Of a DNA stretch of 38,605 nt, positions 1 through 8,837 are shown piece by piece. Numbering within the stretch: the first letter of the stretch is position 1; the number at the start of each line of letters is the position of its first letter. The notes beneath the pieces were generated by a model. It was not told where the DNA came from, searched no databases, and was given only the letters and a program-made list of their open reading frames with translations. Source of the stretch: Candidatus Taylorbacteria bacterium RIFCSPHIGHO2_02_FULL_43_32b (GTDB lineage Bacteria; Patescibacteriota; Minisyncoccia; Phycocordibacterales; 2-02-FULL-43-11). The position numbers were made by a program, and so were the translations under genes. The stretch covers positions 1-38,605 of the forward strand of contig MHRK01000008.1 of NCBI GenBank assembly GCA_001820955.1, read 5' to 3'.

Positions 1-137
1 GAGAGCGCCTTGGAGGTCGCCAGACGCTCTGGTATCATTAAAAATATTAAAAGTGAGAGTGTCCTAACTCTGGGGTGAATTTAGGAACAGCTCCTGTTAT
101 TGATAATAACACATATTACAAAAATCAGCAATATTAT

Positions 138-166
138 TTGACATTTGCGTGCCAGCGTGATATACT
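138..166 (+). promoter_or_regulatory. sigma70-type promoter (TTGACA - 17 bp - TATACT) upstream of the 174-aa ORF
   Basis: TTGACA at 138-143, TATACT at 161-166, 17-bp spacer. Confidence 0.75.
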
Positions 167-193
167 TAATAAAGTAACGTCAACCTAAATTCA

Positions 194-718
194 ATGAGTG
201 GTGCCTTATTTGGCGCCGGATCGAAAAAGTTCATTATGAAAACTGTTATCGAGCTACATGAGAGCGAATTCATGCCATTAATTTACCAGAGCTCAAATCA
301 TGCCGGAGATGTTTATGCCGAAGTACCAACGACAGAGACAGAAAAACAGGCCATAGATGAAGGCCGACGGCTCTGCCTTCAAATGGCGGATGAAAAGACT
401 CCGGAGGGGAGCACGACGTTTGTGGTCTTTGCTCCAGGCTCGCCGATCATTGACGTAAAGTGTCACGTCTGCGCTCATCTATACACACTGACCGATACCG
501 GTCGCAAGGATCTCGAGAACAAAAGACGCTCACTCGTAGAGCGACTTAAAATCGCCAAAAGAGCATGCTTCTTTGGCTCATTCTCTCCGGGTTCTCACGA
601 GTACACCAATGAGGATTACTTCGCGGCCCAGGCAAACGAGTACGACAAGAAAACTCTACCCAAACAGATCCGCAGGCTCAATTTGTTTTTGGGCAAGTCT
701 CGAAACTCCGGTATCTAA
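194..718 (+). CDS. hypothetical protein (start could be ATG 194 or in-frame ATG 236)
   Basis: ORF downstream of a consensus promoter and upstream of a terminator hairpin; no family recognised; contains CHVC. Confidence 0.6.
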   Translation: MSGALFGAGSKKFIMKTVIELHESEFMPLIYQSSNHAGDVYAEVPTTETEKQAIDEGRRLCLQMADEKTPEGSTTFVVFAPGSPIIDVKCHVCAHLYTLTDTGRKDLENKRRSLVERLKIAKRACFFGSFSPGSHEYTNEDYFAAQANEYDKKTLPKQIRRLNLFLGKSRNSGI

Positions 719-732
719 TAAACGGCAACTAT

Positions 733-770
733 AGCGGTACGATCCAAATTTGGAATGTACCGCTTTTCTG
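733..770 (+). terminator. rho-independent terminator-like hairpin
   Basis: AGCGGTAC (733-740) / GTACCGCT (757-764), inner palindrome TCCAAATTTGGA, followed by a T-rich tail TTTCTGTTT. Confidence 0.7.
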
Positions 771-792
771 TTTAGTAACCACGAAGCGCGAC

Positions 793-1680
793 CTATAAAT
801 CGCTTTTCGCCTTTGCCAAAACAAGCATATTGTCGCCGAAATTTACGGACAATCGCACCTTAGCAAGCCTCGGAAATTTATTCACCAAATTAAGCAAAAT
901 TTTCCAGAGCCTAAGCTTCTGCCAGCGAAGGAGTGTATGGAGAATGTATTCGAGCGTAAAAGATTTGCCAGGCGCTTTCATTTGGACAACATCAAAACCT
1001 GTCTCATTTAGAAGTTGAGTGAGTCCCCTTCTCGTAAAATAGGAAAGGTGCTCGGGAGGAACCAAAAGATGCCAGCGTTTTTTAAGCAGTCTTGCGTAGA
1101 AACTGCCGGCATCGGGAGTAATAATGACAAGCGAGCCCCCCTCTTTCAAAAGAGCGCGGGCTTTTTTTAGATCGCTTCTTGTGTCCTTCATATGCTCGAC
1201 AACATCAAACATTGTGACGGCGTCAAATTTTTCCGGGCTTTTTAGGTCATGTATTGTTCCAGTTGTCATTTTTAATCCTTTCTTCCGACCCGCTTCCGCC
1301 GCCTCTTTGCCTATTTCAACCCCTTCGGATTTCCAGCCTAGTTTTTCCGCCAATGTCATAAAATAACCGGTTGCAGCCCCAATATCCAAAAGCTTTCCAG
1401 TCCGACCAGTATTCATTTCACTTATTTGCTTGACGCAATCTTCAAAAACCTTTTTCATGGGCGCTTTGTCAGTGTCGTAATCAACATAACCAAAACCTTC
1501 TGCCGCACCCCAAAAATAATTGTTGCCATAAATATCGGCGGTGTCGGCCGGGGGGTTCGACACAAACAAAGTGCCACACATAGCACACTTCAAAATATTG
1601 AAACCGTTTTTTTCGGCGAAAAAAGTATTGCTTTCACTATTGCACGCCGGACAGTTCCTTTTTAAATGAGTCTGGTTCAT
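793..1680 (-). CDS. class I SAM-dependent methyltransferase with N-terminal CxxC...CxxC zinc-ribbon-like segment
   Basis: CPAC..CAMC N-terminus; LLDIGAATGYFM motif; FDVVEHMKD. Confidence 0.85.
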   Translation of the reverse strand: MNQTHLKRNCPACNSESNTFFAEKNGFNILKCAMCGTLFVSNPPADTADIYGNNYFWGAAEGFGYVDYDTDKAPMKKVFEDCVKQISEMNTGRTGKLLDIGAATGYFMTLAEKLGWKSEGVEIGKEAAEAGRKKGLKMTTGTIHDLKSPEKFDAVTMFDVVEHMKDTRSDLKKARALLKEGGSLVIITPDAGSFYARLLKKRWHLLVPPEHLSYFTRRGLTQLLNETGFDVVQMKAPGKSFTLEYILHTLLRWQKLRLWKILLNLVNKFPRLAKVRLSVNFGDNMLVLAKAKSDL

Positions 1681-1757
1681 TTTAATCTTGATTTCGATTT
1701 ATTAGTTAAGTTCATTCCCGCCTTCGCAAATGCTACGGACGGGCAAGCGTCATGATT

Positions 1758-1840
1758 CGTCTGCCTGTGCGTACCTGCTTGCGCGTCTGCCTGTGCGTAC
1801 CTGCTTGCGCGTACACGCAGGCAAGCACGCAGACAGGTAG
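1758..1840. repeat. GC-rich 26-bp tandem repeat (x2) followed by an imperfect inverted arm
   Basis: CGTCTGCCTGTGCGTACCTGCTTGCG at 1758-1783 repeated exactly at 1784-1809; TGCTTGC (1802-1808) / GCAAGCA (1821-1827) hairpin. Confidence 0.85.
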
Positions 1841-1850
1841 CATTCGTTTA

Positions 1851-2561
1851 TTAGCACTTGCCTTTAAACCTTATTCGCCACGGCGCCACAACTCCCTCAC
1901 TGATAATGTGACTCGATATTTTCGATTCTCCTCCGGTACGGTTCCTAAATGTGATCGGCACTTCGGCAAATTTAGCGCCGGCCTTATGAAGTTTGCTTTT
2001 GAGTTCCATGATAAAAGCGTAACCGGAAGCGTCAAAATCGGAAAAATCAATTTTTCCTAAAACATCGCGATGCATCAAATTAAAACCTCCCGTCAAATCA
2101 CGGACGGGCAAACCGGTGACGATTCTCGCATAAATATTTCCTCCCCTACTCAACACTCTTCTCCACAACTCCCATCCGACAGTCTTCCCTCCATCAACAT
2201 ATCGGGACCCCACAACCACAGAAGCCGACATGGTTTTTTTGAGCATTTCCGGAATATGCTCTGGATTATGCGACAAATCGGCATCCATCATCAAAACCCA
2301 CTCTTGATCCATTTTCTGGAGGACATGCAAAAAAGCCTCGGTGTAAGCTTTACCCAAACCCTCCTTACCCTTCCTTTTCAATAAAAACAAGTTTGGATAT
2401 TTTTTTCGGAGACCCTCAACAGCCACCCCCGTCCCATCCGGCGAATTATCATCCACCACCAAAACCGTTGCCCCCACAACATTAATAAATATCTTCCCCA
2501 AAATCGTTTCGATATTTTCCCGCTCATTATAAGTCGGCAACACAACGCAAATTTTTTTCAT
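1851..2561 (-). CDS. polyprenol-phosphate mannosyltransferase-like GT2 glycosyltransferase (DPM1 type)
   Basis: VVLPTYNERENIE, VVDDNSPDGTG, MDADLSHNPEHIP, DLTGGFNLMHR. Confidence 0.9.
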   Translation of the reverse strand: MKKICVVLPTYNERENIETILGKIFINVVGATVLVVDDNSPDGTGVAVEGLRKKYPNLFLLKRKGKEGLGKAYTEAFLHVLQKMDQEWVLMMDADLSHNPEHIPEMLKKTMSASVVVGSRYVDGGKTVGWELWRRVLSRGGNIYARIVTGLPVRDLTGGFNLMHRDVLGKIDFSDFDASGYAFIMELKSKLHKAGAKFAEVPITFRNRTGGESKISSHIISEGVVAPWRIRFKGKC

Positions 2562-2581
2562 TCGTCACTAAAATATGAGAA

Positions 2582-3430
2582 CTACCGATAATGCCATTTT
2601 ATAACCGACGTCGGATTAAGAGGCGAACCGCCCATGACATCTCTTTTTACAGAAGTTATCTTTATTCCCGACGTTTTCTCGAGTAGAGGCAATAAATTCC
2701 TACTGTAATCATTGACCTCGGCATATCGCTGTCTCATTAAACCAAGCAGTGTACTTTTGTCGGTCGAGTATAGCGGCTCAAGATGAACAACCGACCTTAT
2801 TTTTTTTCTATATTTCGACAAAACCTTAAACATGTTGCTTATATCCGGAATTTGTTCGATAGCGTGAGCCGTAAATAGCACTATCGGTCTGTCGATTTTT
2901 TTTAAAATAGCGTAATCTTCGTCGTAAAAATTGAAATGCTCAACGGAAATGTTCGCGCGACCTTCAAAAACCTTTGCCGCCAACGTAACGGCATTTCGGG
3001 AATATTCACCACCCAAATATTCGACGTTTTTTTTGGAAATCTTGCTCAACAAATGCAAGTTATAGCCAAACCCGGCGCCCAACTCCACGACTGCATCCCC
3101 ATCCTTTATCTCGGGCAAAACAGAGTCGACGATCAGTTTCTCGTATGTCCTTAGAAAATCCCTTCCGCCAACAATGACAAGACTGCTCCCCAAAGAGATG
3201 CACTCCTTTTTTTGTATGGCACTATCGTAATAGGCCCTGATCTCTTCGATTGAATGATTTCCTTTACCGAATTGTGCCAAGCATTGCCCGTATTTCTCGA
3301 TGTTGTATTCCTGTTCGATCTTACCTACCGTACGGGATGCATTTTTCCATATTCCCAGGCCCAATAACATCTGCGGCCACGAGGACCATTCCGGAAATTC
3401 GTTCACATCAATTTTTTTGATTATCTTCAT
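2582..3430 (-). CDS. putative sugar-modifying SAM-dependent methyltransferase
   Basis: AVVELGAGFGYNLHLL motif I; position in glycan operon; overlaps the 3' end of the SpsF-like ORF by 23 bp. Confidence 0.65.
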   Translation of the reverse strand: MKIIKKIDVNEFPEWSSWPQMLLGLGIWKNASRTVGKIEQEYNIEKYGQCLAQFGKGNHSIEEIRAYYDSAIQKKECISLGSSLVIVGGRDFLRTYEKLIVDSVLPEIKDGDAVVELGAGFGYNLHLLSKISKKNVEYLGGEYSRNAVTLAAKVFEGRANISVEHFNFYDEDYAILKKIDRPIVLFTAHAIEQIPDISNMFKVLSKYRKKIRSVVHLEPLYSTDKSTLLGLMRQRYAEVNDYSRNLLPLLEKTSGIKITSVKRDVMGGSPLNPTSVIKWHYR

Positions 3431-4190
3431 ATTTTTTATCTTCCTTTAATGATTTGGCATAACCTTCGTCCCTCTTGTATATCTTATTGATCTTTCTCAG
3501 CTCGGGATTGCGCAACAGCAATCGATAGATACTCATCATATCGGATTTATCGGTTCCCAGCGACCGCAAAACCTGACTAACGAACTCAAAATCCTCTTTC
3601 GTATCGATGGTCCATCGCTCTCCCGAAAGGTCTATGTCCTGCAAGATGTTCCTTATCGTGAAGAGCTTCGGATTTTTCCAAATGTACGGTGTGACGTGCT
3701 CGCGCTCCGAAACAAGTTCGGCTTCCTTACAGACTCGTGCCAGAACTTCGAATGAAAAAACTTCCGTATCCAACCCGTCGGGAAACGTCGGTGGCTTGGT
3801 GTTTGTAACATAGTCCACATCGCCGTTCAAATATCCTTTCATAACCAAATCACTTACCTCTGGGTCAAGAAGCGGGCAATCACCTGTAATACGCATCACT
3901 ATATCCGCCTTGGCCAATTTTGCAGCTTCATAATAGCGGTCGAGAACATCATCTTCACTGCCACGATAAATTTCGATGCCCAAAGTTTTAGCATATTGCG
4001 CCAAAGGTTCGTCCCTCTCACTGATTGTAGTAGCCAGCCAAACGGAGTCCAGAGAGGGAATACGTTTGGCTCGCTCTACGACGTGGGCAATAAGTGGCCT
4101 CCCCTCGATGTCCATCATCATCTTGCCCGGTAGACGCGAAGAACCCATTCTGGCCTGAATTATGGCAACTGTTTTCTTTTTTTTCGACAT
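3408..4190 (-). CDS. SpsF-like cytidylyltransferase family protein (spore-coat polysaccharide / NeuA-like nucleotidyltransferase)
   Basis: AIIQARMGSSRLPGKMM, RGSEDDVLDRYYEAA, MRITGDCPLLDPE. Confidence 0.88.
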   Translation of the reverse strand: MSKKKKTVAIIQARMGSSRLPGKMMMDIEGRPLIAHVVERAKRIPSLDSVWLATTISERDEPLAQYAKTLGIEIYRGSEDDVLDRYYEAAKLAKADIVMRITGDCPLLDPEVSDLVMKGYLNGDVDYVTNTKPPTFPDGLDTEVFSFEVLARVCKEAELVSEREHVTPYIWKNPKLFTIRNILQDIDLSGERWTIDTKEDFEFVSQVLRSLGTDKSDMMSIYRLLLRNPELRKINKIYKRDEGYAKSLKEDKKYEDNQKN

Positions 4191-4202
4191 AGCGAATATT
4201 TT

Positions 4203-5537
4203 TTATGTCAGCCGATTAAATCCAGTATGTGCTACAGGACCCCTTAAATATTTCACGACATTGTTCTCATTCAAAGCCTTTTTTATTACAGTAAAAACCT
4301 CGTCAACGGCACTCAAATATTTCTTTACATGCATCTCGGTATGGGCGTAACTGACATAAACACTGGTTGTTGCCAAGAATCCTCTGTCCAACATTTCTTG
4401 AATAAATAAAGTCTTAAGCTCATTAGCATTTTTGTCGTCAAAACTCAAGGTAATTAAGCAATTAGGACCTTCGATTTTTAGAGCTATTCCATGCTTTGCG
4501 GCCAGTTCCTTCCACCCTTTTCCTATCATTGCTCCGATTCGCTCCAAATGTTGAGGCACTTTTTTTGCTTTCATCTTTTTTATCACAGCCAATGCTGCAG
4601 TTGGGCCAATCTTCTCAGTCCAATAGGTGCTGGAGATAAAAGATTTTTGAGCGGCCTCCATTACTTCCTTCCGACCGACGATAGCCGCAATCGGATAACC
4701 ATTGCCAAGAGCCTTAGCATATACAGCTATGTCGGGTTCAACCTTAAAGAGTTCGTGTGAACCGCCAAGACGCAATCGGAAACCTGCTGAAACTTCGTCA
4801 AAAATTAATACAATTTTTTTTCTATCAGTAATCTCTCTGACTTTATTCAAAAAGCCATTCATTGGTTCCTGGTGACGTATAGGCTCCATAACAATGACCC
4901 CAATATCATGTTTTTCTAAAATGGATTCCAGCTCCTCAAAATGATTATATCGAAATGGAAAAGCCGTATCTCTAAGTGATCGTGGCACCCCAGAAGGTTC
5001 CAGCCCTTTTATCAAATGCCCGTCCAGATTTTTATCCGAAGACAAGTTGCTTGATAAGTACCAATCATGCCAACCATGATATCCGCAAAAAGCCACCTTA
5101 TCTTTGCCAGAATAAGCTCTAGCAATCCGAACAGCTATAGCCACACCCTCACCCCCTGTCCTTCCGTAGCGAACCCCACCCGCCCAGGGGTTCAGTTTTA
5201 GCATCTCATGGGCCAATTCCACCTCCTCCGAACAATTTAAAGTGGACATTGAGCCATCATCAACTGCTTTACGGACCGCTCTGTTTACGTCCGGGTCAGC
5301 GTATCCAAGAACGCATGCGCCCACACCCATCAGCGAAAAATCTAAATATTTTCTACCGTCCAAGTCCGTAATCTCGATTCCCTTCGCTTTCTTATAATAC
5401 GCCGGCCAACCGTCCGGCAAAAACATCTCCGCCCTCTTTGAGAGCAACTGACTACCGCCGGGAATCATCCGTTTTGCGGTCTGCCATAGCTTTTGAGATT
5501 TTCCTTTCTTGTTAACTTTCATAATCAATTTTTTCAT
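4203..5537 (-). CDS. class III PLP-dependent aminotransferase (glutamate-1-semialdehyde aminomutase-like)
   Basis: GGEGVAIAVRIARA, YHGWHDWYL, IFDEVSAGFRL, AKALGNGYPIAAI (PLP Lys). Confidence 0.9.
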   Translation of the reverse strand: MKKLIMKVNKKGKSQKLWQTAKRMIPGGSQLLSKRAEMFLPDGWPAYYKKAKGIEITDLDGRKYLDFSLMGVGACVLGYADPDVNRAVRKAVDDGSMSTLNCSEEVELAHEMLKLNPWAGGVRYGRTGGEGVAIAVRIARAYSGKDKVAFCGYHGWHDWYLSSNLSSDKNLDGHLIKGLEPSGVPRSLRDTAFPFRYNHFEELESILEKHDIGVIVMEPIRHQEPMNGFLNKVREITDRKKIVLIFDEVSAGFRLRLGGSHELFKVEPDIAVYAKALGNGYPIAAIVGRKEVMEAAQKSFISSTYWTEKIGPTAALAVIKKMKAKKVPQHLERIGAMIGKGWKELAAKHGIALKIEGPNCLITLSFDDKNANELKTLFIQEMLDRGFLATTSVYVSYAHTEMHVKKYLSAVDEVFTVIKKALNENNVVKYLRGPVAHTGFNRLT

Positions 5538-5557
5538 AAATATTATTTTGCACGCTC

Positions 5558-5875
5558 CTATGCTTTACGATTTAAAAAATAGTCTGCACGCTTTTTTAAA
5601 TGATTATTATTTCCGGCAGAAAATGACTTCAGGATATCATCTGTTAAAAATTCATCCATACCTAAAAGCAGAAGTGTTTGCTCGTCCAACTGTTTTTCCA
5701 GAGAAAACTTTCTTATGAATTTGGCCATAATAGATCTAAGCAAGTTTAATCTCTCTATCCCATGCTCGTTTAACTCGCCAAATATTTCCTCTGTTGTGCC
5801 AAACGAAATGCTATTAAAAATAAGGCCAACCAGTGCCTTTTCTTCGTTTTCGGTCAGGTTTTGTTCAACTTTCAT
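5558..5875 (-). CDS. hypothetical protein, 105 aa
   Basis: ORF co-oriented within the operon; no family recognised. Confidence 0.55.
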   Translation of the reverse strand: MKVEQNLTENEEKALVGLIFNSISFGTTEEIFGELNEHGIERLNLLRSIMAKFIRKFSLEKQLDEQTLLLLGMDEFLTDDILKSFSAGNNNHLKKRADYFLNRKA

Positions 5876-6001
5876 TTTAACAAGATTAACACGACACAGA
5901 CCTTCGATTAAATTGACACTTAGTAATACTTATTGCTATAAGTTATTATCAAACGGTTTTCTAATATAAATTAGAAATTGAGTAATTTTTTCATTACCCT
6001 T

Positions 6002-6646
6002 CTAACCCATCTCTTGAGAAATTGCACCGTAATTCGACCTAATTTTCAGATGACGATGAATATTAAATCCATTTTTATTTTTGGCAGTTGGGTCGATGTA
6101 ACGCCCCGTGTAAATCACATCGCCATTATCGTCTGTGTCTTGGCACCATATAAAATCATTTTTCCACAAAATTTCCTTGTTTACCAAATATGAGGCCAAA
6201 AAAGTATAGGCCGTCAATATTGCCGATGGAAAATTTTGTTTTTTTCCTAATCGGATGTTTAACTCGTCCGGACTCAACCCGCGGGAATCGTCTGAAACTT
6301 CCCTCTTTAAAAGATACCAGTTATCTTCCAACGTCCGGGAGGCAAACCGATGATTGATATACCAATCCTGGTTATAAAAGCAGGGTTCTTTTTTTGAGGG
6401 ATCCCAACCAAATGATTTTCGTAAAGAATTAATCGTCAGCTTTTCTCCACTCTTGTGCGCAGAAACACCCAAAATTAGAATATGGTCGTGGGCGCATTTT
6501 TTTAGCAAAGAATCCGGGAAGTTAAGTGCCGGATCTATTTTAATAAGAGCAACATTTAAAAACTTCCGAATAGAATTGATTTCATCAACCCCTATAAAAT
6601 TCATGCCAAACATTTTTTTTGCCTCACTCGTATTCATCGTATTCAT
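6002..6646 (-). CDS. hypothetical protein, 214 aa, C-terminus GFNIHRHLKIRSNYGAI
   Basis: ORF with 4-bp overlap (6643-6646) with the upstream DUF218 gene, suggesting translational coupling. Confidence 0.7.
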   Translation of the reverse strand: MNTMNTSEAKKMFGMNFIGVDEINSIRKFLNVALIKIDPALNFPDSLLKKCAHDHILILGVSAHKSGEKLTINSLRKSFGWDPSKKEPCFYNQDWYINHRFASRTLEDNWYLLKREVSDDSRGLSPDELNIRLGKKQNFPSAILTAYTFLASYLVNKEILWKNDFIWCQDTDDNGDVIYTGRYIDPTAKNKNGFNIHRHLKIRSNYGAISQEMG

Positions 6647-7272
6647 ATAGCGTCTTTAACCTTCTCAATCTTCCTGCTCGGGTAAGTCCGCAACTCCTTC
6701 TGCTTCTGGTACTCTATAGCCTCATCGAATGACACTACATGTCCTTGCTTGCCATACCTCTCTATCTTCTTGAATTCCTCCTCTAGTAGTTCCAACCTTT
6801 GTCCCCATGGCTCCTTTCTAAACCATGAAAGATTTCTAGCCGGGATATTAATAATATGCAGTTTCTTACCGCCCTCTTTCATTGCCTGAAGAAAAGTTAA
6901 ATACGCTCTGTATTGGTGATAATGCGAAGCCACGAGTATGAGAGTAGACCAGCCACTTTCGACGGCCAATTTCACCACCTGCTTGCCCTGCTCGTACGTA
7001 TTCTCCGACAAACCCTCGACGACTATGCGATCCGCAGGTACGCCGAATTCCATTAGCTTATTGCGAAGACCGTCACAATCAAAGCTACCGTACGCTTCAT
7101 TGAAAGCTCCACCAGAAATAACCACGATGGGGGCATATCCTGCCTCCCAAAGCTCATAGGTCTTGGTCACACGATTGTGACCATCACCTTGCAAAAGCAC
7201 AATGGCATCCGCTTTCATGATTGTATCATTATCAACCATGGCCATGAATTGTTCCCTACGACTTATGCTCAT
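6643..7272 (-). CDS. YdcF/ElyC/SanA-like (DUF218) family protein
   Basis: DAIVLLQGDGHNRVTKTYELW...PIVVISGG...SENTYEQGK...LILVASHYHQYRA. Confidence 0.8.
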   Translation of the reverse strand: MSISRREQFMAMVDNDTIMKADAIVLLQGDGHNRVTKTYELWEAGYAPIVVISGGAFNEAYGSFDCDGLRNKLMEFGVPADRIVVEGLSENTYEQGKQVVKLAVESGWSTLILVASHYHQYRAYLTFLQAMKEGGKKLHIINIPARNLSWFRKEPWGQRLELLEEEFKKIERYGKQGHVVSFDEAIEYQKQKELRTYPSRKIEKVKDAI

Positions 7273-7279
7273 TTATTAT

Positions 7280-8353
7280 TTATGCAAGATCACTCCACAT
7301 TATTGGCGTGTTAATCGCAAGTTTTCTTTTGGCTCTCCTACCAACAACTTGTGTCTTAAATTTTGGCAAAATACCAAGAGAGGGACGAAGTTCGACAATA
7401 TCTCCCAACTTAAATGTTTCGCCTGCCTTTTTCTCTTTAGATGTATAAAGTCCTCTTCTTTGCACAACCACGGTCTCGGTCTCCTCCTCGACAACGTCTT
7501 TTAAACCTGTGCCCATAGCCTTCTCCAAATCCCTGATGTGCCTGACCATTAATGCAAATTCAGCCGGTTCCATTGAATGAGGGTGGTCCGGTCCAGCATC
7601 TTTTTTATTCAAAGTAAAATGCTTTTCGATGACTTGAGCACCGAGAGCAACAGCCCCAAGTACTACAGTATCACCTGGAGTATGGTCAGAATAACCAACA
7701 ATCGCGCCAAAAGCCTGTCTATAGGTTTCCATTACTTTAATATTGGCACTTTCGATCTTCGAAGGATAGTTGGTGATACACTGAAGCAAAGCTAAATCTT
7801 TATTACCCGTTGACTTAATGACCCGGACCGCTTCATCAACTTCAGCAAGTGTACTGGCACCCGTAGCCAAAATAAGAGGTTTACCTTTCTTAGCAATGTA
7901 CTCCAACATTTCAAGCCAAGTAATATCGCCCGATCCGATCTTGTAAAAATTGACGCCAAGCCGCCCCATCAAATCGACAGCTTCAAAATCGTAGGGAGAA
8001 GAAGAGACCTCGATACCAATCGTGAGACAGTAGTCAAAAAAAGCCTTGTGCCATTCTCTGGGGAATTCCGCATCCTTGAAAACTTGGTCAAGCGGTTTAT
8101 TCCAGCTACCATGGACACCTTTCAATCTCATCGAGGCAAAACCCGGTCCGGATACTATCTTCTTGGCTTGGAAACTTTGAATCTTAACTACATCGCCACC
8201 CGCCTGCTTTACTGCAAGCGCGAGCTCCTTTGCTTTATCGAGATTGCCGTCAAAGTTGGCGCCGATATCGGCAATGATAAAAGCTTTTTGTCCTTCCCCC
8301 ACAAGCCTTTTACCAATTTTAATAACCTTTGAAAAATTATGCATTGTCTTCAT
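7280..8353 (-). CDS. N-acetylneuraminate synthase family protein (NeuB/SpsE-like) with C-terminal SAF domain
   Basis: FIIADIGANFDGNLDKAKELA, VVKIQSF, GYSDHTPGDTVVLGAVALGAQVIEKHFTL, DHPHSMEP. Confidence 0.92.
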   Translation of the reverse strand: MKTMHNFSKVIKIGKRLVGEGQKAFIIADIGANFDGNLDKAKELALAVKQAGGDVVKIQSFQAKKIVSGPGFASMRLKGVHGSWNKPLDQVFKDAEFPREWHKAFFDYCLTIGIEVSSSPYDFEAVDLMGRLGVNFYKIGSGDITWLEMLEYIAKKGKPLILATGASTLAEVDEAVRVIKSTGNKDLALLQCITNYPSKIESANIKVMETYRQAFGAIVGYSDHTPGDTVVLGAVALGAQVIEKHFTLNKKDAGPDHPHSMEPAEFALMVRHIRDLEKAMGTGLKDVVEEETETVVVQRRGLYTSKEKKAGETFKLGDIVELRPSLGILPKFKTQVVGRRAKRKLAINTPIMWSDLA

Positions 8354-8386
8354 ATTATCGAAATTTATAAGTTTTTGTCAGTGACG

Positions 8387-8836
8387 TCAATCTTTAAACC
8401 AAACGGACAAACCATCAGCCTCAAAACGCTTAACGAAACCAAAATGAAGTACCATCTTCTCTGAAGCAAGATTGCCTTCCTTAATAACAGCTTTCTTTTT
8501 CTGCCCCTGCAAAACAGAATTTTCCAACAAGGAACTGAGCATTCTTTTGCCAACTCCTTTCCCCCTAGAAGGAGGTGCAACAGTCCATGACAACTCGTAA
8601 ATGTCTTGGCCATCCTTTTTTTCCTTGTCAATCCTACAGGTACCCACAGGTTTTCCATCCTCTTCGAAAATGTAAATTTGTCTACTCGGATTCGAAAGAT
8701 TCCTCTGAATCCAAGCCAGATGATCATCCCATATTATAGGCTCAGTATTAATTGACTGCTCCCTGGTCAAAGGATCATTCCTCCATTCAAACAAATTTTT
8801 GGCATCCTCAATTGTGGCTTTTCTAAGTTTTTGCAT
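8387..8836 (-). CDS. GNAT family N-acetyltransferase (candidate PseH-like)
   Basis: LFEWRNDPLTREQSI, LSWTVAPPSRGKGVGKRML. Confidence 0.8.
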   Translation of the reverse strand: MQKLRKATIEDAKNLFEWRNDPLTREQSINTEPIIWDDHLAWIQRNLSNPSRQIYIFEEDGKPVGTCRIDKEKKDGQDIYELSWTVAPPSRGKGVGKRMLSSLLENSVLQGQKKKAVIKEGNLASEKMVLHFGFVKRFEADGLSVWFKD

Positions 8837-8837
8837 C

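Noticed and set aside
1-120. Short inverted repeats (AGAGCG/CGCTCT; CCTAA/TTAGG) at the window start
   Set aside because: Could be the end of an upstream gene or terminator, but truncated by the window edge; not assignable.
1752-2060. Plus-strand ORF of 102 aa over the tandem repeat
   Set aside because: Translates the repeat and antisense of the DPM-like gene; no protein-like conservation.
3318-3340. CGTACGGGAT stretch resembling the 23.7-24.4 kb repeat
   Set aside because: Only about 10 bp match, lies inside a methyltransferase ORF, no inverted partner nearby; likely chance.
8365-8727. 120-aa minus-strand ORF
   Set aside because: Alternate frame of the GNAT gene (8387-8836), which has clear motifs.
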